Source of the DNA: Methylobacterium sp. E-065 | GTDB taxonomy: Bacteria; Pseudomonadota; Alphaproteobacteria; Rhizobiales; Beijerinckiaceae | DNA: 64,000 nt | Assembly (NCBI RefSeq): GCF_022829605.1 | Contig: NZ_JAKSYD010000128.1 | Coordinates: forward strand, 118,434-182,433 | Direction of reading: 5' to 3' | In this document: one piece after another, positions 62,511 through 64,000 of the stretch | How the letters are laid out: the number at the start of each line of letters is the position of its first letter | Numbering within the stretch: the first letter of the stretch is position 1 | Made by a program: the position numbers and the translations under genes | Notes under the pieces: model-generated | Databases searched by the model: none | Told to the model about the DNA's origin: nothing | Seen by the model: the letters and a program-made list of their open reading frames with translations, nothing else

Positions 62511-63683
62511 ATGACCGCACCGAACCTGCCGCCGCTCGATGCTACCGTTCTCCCCGCAGGCATCCGTTCGCGCTCCGTCGAGAGCGCGAACGGCTTGCGA
62601 ATGCATCTGCTGGAGGCCGGGCACGAAGATCCCGGCCGACCCTGCCTGCTGCTGCTGCACGGCTTTCCAGAGCTGGCCTATTCCTGGCGCAAGGTGATGC
62701 CCGCCTTCGCCAAGGCCGGCTACCACGTCGTGGCCCCGGATCTGCGCGGCTATGGGCGCACCGCCGCGGGGCCGGTCGCCTACGAAGCCGACCTCGCGCC
62801 CTTCCGCATGCATAACCTGCTCCTCGACCTGCTCTGCCTGATCGCGGCGCTGGGGCGCGAGCGGGTCGTGGCGGTGATCGGACACGATTTCGGTTCGTGG
62901 GTGGCGGGCTACTGCGCTCTGGCCCGGCCCGACGTGTTCGAATCGGTCGTCCTGATGAGCGCGCCGTTTGCGGGGGCACCCACCCTCGACACCCTAGCAG
63001 AGAGTCTGCGCCCGCCTGCGCAGGATCCGATCCACGCCGCTCTGGCCGGGCTGCCGCGCCCGCGCGAGCACTACCACCACTACTTCGCCTCCCCAGCCGC
63101 GGCGCCCGACATGGACGGCAGTCCGACACAGGTCGCTGCGTTCCTGCGCGCCTACTTCCATCACAAGAGCGCAGACTGGCCGGGCAACGCGCCGTATTCG
63201 CTGGCCGGCTGGACGGCCGAGGTGCTGGCCGAGATACCCACCTACTACATCATGGACTTCGGCCGAAGCATGCCCGCGACGGTGGCGCCCGAAGTGCCGG
63301 AGGACGGTGGTGCCGGCTGCGCTTGGCTCACTGACCGGGAACTCGCCGTCTACGCGACTGAGTACGCACGGACTGGCTTTCAGGGGCCGCTGCAGGGCTA
63401 TCGCTGCCGCATGGATGGGAGTCTCGCGCGCGACCTTGGGCGCTTTGCGGGACGACACATCGATGTGCCGGCGCTTTTCGTCGCCGGACGCAGCGACTGG
63501 GGTCCGTTTCAGGCCCCCGGTGCGCTGGAGCGCATGGGCGCGTGGGCCGGCACCCAGTTTCACGGCTGCCATTTCGTTGAGGATGCTGGCCATTGGGTGC
63601 AGCAGGAGCAGTCGCAGGCTGTCACGGACCTGATCCTCGCGTTCCTCCGTCACTCCGCGGCGGACACAGGGCACCTGACCTAA
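62511..63683 (+). CDS. alpha/beta hydrolase, epoxide-hydrolase type
   Basis: It encodes 390 residues, cytoplasmic. LLLHGFPELAYSWRK (HGFPE at 50-54) is the oxyanion-hole motif, GHDFGSWVA has the nucleophilic aspartate D126 of the epoxide hydrolase/dehalogenase group (D rather than S), and DAGHWVQQE near the C-terminus holds the catalytic histidine. It should open epoxides or dehalogenate small substrates; the substrate is unknown. ATG at 62511 chosen, with GGAGTAGGGTTGGAA upstream. Two neighbours (tRNA-Ser at left and IS at right) mark a possible insertion zone. Confidence 0.87.
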   Translation: MTAPNLPPLDATVLPAGIRSRSVESANGLRMHLLEAGHEDPGRPCLLLLHGFPELAYSWRKVMPAFAKAGYHVVAPDLRGYGRTAAGPVAYEADLAPFRMHNLLLDLLCLIAALGRERVVAVIGHDFGSWVAGYCALARPDVFESVVLMSAPFAGAPTLDTLAESLRPPAQDPIHAALAGLPRPREHYHHYFASPAAAPDMDGSPTQVAAFLRAYFHHKSADWPGNAPYSLAGWTAEVLAEIPTYYIMDFGRSMPATVAPEVPEDGGAGCAWLTDRELAVYATEYARTGFQGPLQGYRCRMDGSLARDLGRFAGRHIDVPALFVAGRSDWGPFQAPGALERMGAWAGTQFHGCHFVEDAGHWVQQEQSQAVTDLILAFLRHSAADTGHLT

Positions 63684-63909
63684 TCGGAAGCGAGGTCTCT
63701 GCCCGTCGCTCTCGCGGTCCGCCAACCCGGCTGAGGCGTTACCTATTCGACTGCGCTTAGCGGGAGGCTGAGATGCTGGATCGGTTGAGGTCTCAGAGCG
63801 CTTCCCGCATCTCGCACACAATTCCATCAGGTCCGTCGTGAGCTTCTTCCCAGACCTTAAGAGCGCCTAACAGAACGGCACCGAGCTTGGTTTTCAGCGT
63901 TGGTTTGGC

Positions 63910-64000
63910 ATGGCCAGACTGCTTCTCCCCGATGATCTCTGGGATGAGATCGCGCCGCTCCTCCCGCCGCCTCGGCCGCGTCCGAAGGGCGGGCGTCGTC
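63910..64000 (+). mobile_element. IS5-family transposase, N-terminal end (cut by window edge)
   Basis: The frame starts with ATG at 63910 and is open to the window end: MARLLLPDDLWDEIAPLLPP, then PRPRPKGGRRR. This matches the start of the DUF4096/IS5-type transposases (the DxxWxxIxPLLPP pattern). The left inverted repeat should lie between about 63850 and 63910, where the GAGCGCCTAACAGAACGGCA segment is a candidate; its partner lies beyond the window. Whether the transposase is complete cannot be seen. Confidence 0.82.

Overview
The window reads as a GC-rich alphaproteobacterial chromosome, most likely Methylobacterium or Methylorubrum (order Hyphomicrobiales). This is inferred from the gene repertoire: a MucR regulator, PAS_5, DUF2336, DUF1491, DUF3606 and DUF2934 proteins, an RNase E with a very long acidic insert, dgcN/dgcA, a lysine/ornithine decarboxylase with a long leader, frequent GTG/TTG starts, and several families of palindromic intergenic repeats. 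It is mostly ordinary chromosomal sequence with small accessory patches. One perfect 16-bp parS-type palindrome (22080-22095) suggests an origin-proximal location.

Layout. 1-8 kb: the end of an unknown gene, two small paralogous genes, gpmI, a flippase with a BioF2-type acyltransferase, two small genes and an AraC-type regulator broken by two single-base deletions. 8-16 kb: small membrane proteins, a YdeP-type molybdoenzyme, trmL, a PRC-barrel lipid-free exported protein, an SCO copper chaperone, PilZ and PAS_5 proteins and a rhomboid protease. 16-22 kb: CBS protein, PhoD phosphatase, folE-hisI-patatin operon, NifU-like protein and yidD. 22-29 kb: pdxA-like and DUF1537 kinase genes facing a GntR regulator and kdgT permease (probable four-carbon sugar-acid catabolism), DUF3606 and DUF2934 proteins, then a purine ring-opening set with two hydroxyisourate hydrolases and uraD. 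29-39 kb: a soluble chemoreceptor, rne, glcF and glcE, a second flippase, a GNAT enzyme. 39-46 kb: a long speF-type leader and PLP decarboxylase, GNAT, dgcN-dgcA for D-glutamate, a ketopantoate-reductase-like protein, DUF1491. 46-54 kb: small exported and membrane proteins, a DivJ-like sensor kinase, a DUF2336 protein, a cupin and MucR. 54-60 kb: a 1202-residue rhamnan-synthesis/HAD protein with three 90-residue repeats, and a divergent methyltransferase behind an AT-rich gap (likely acquired). 60-64 kb: hemF, a RecD-like helicase, tRNA-Ser(CGA), an epoxide-hydrolase-like enzyme and the start of an IS5-family transposase cut by the window end.

Three families of dispersed palindromic repeats account for most gene-free stretches: a 153-bp element (16701, 22212, and related hairpins at 3137-3350), a 109-bp element (13322, and inverted at 42072) and a roughly 110-bp element (18597, 33989). 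All identifications come from reading motifs by eye; no database search was done.
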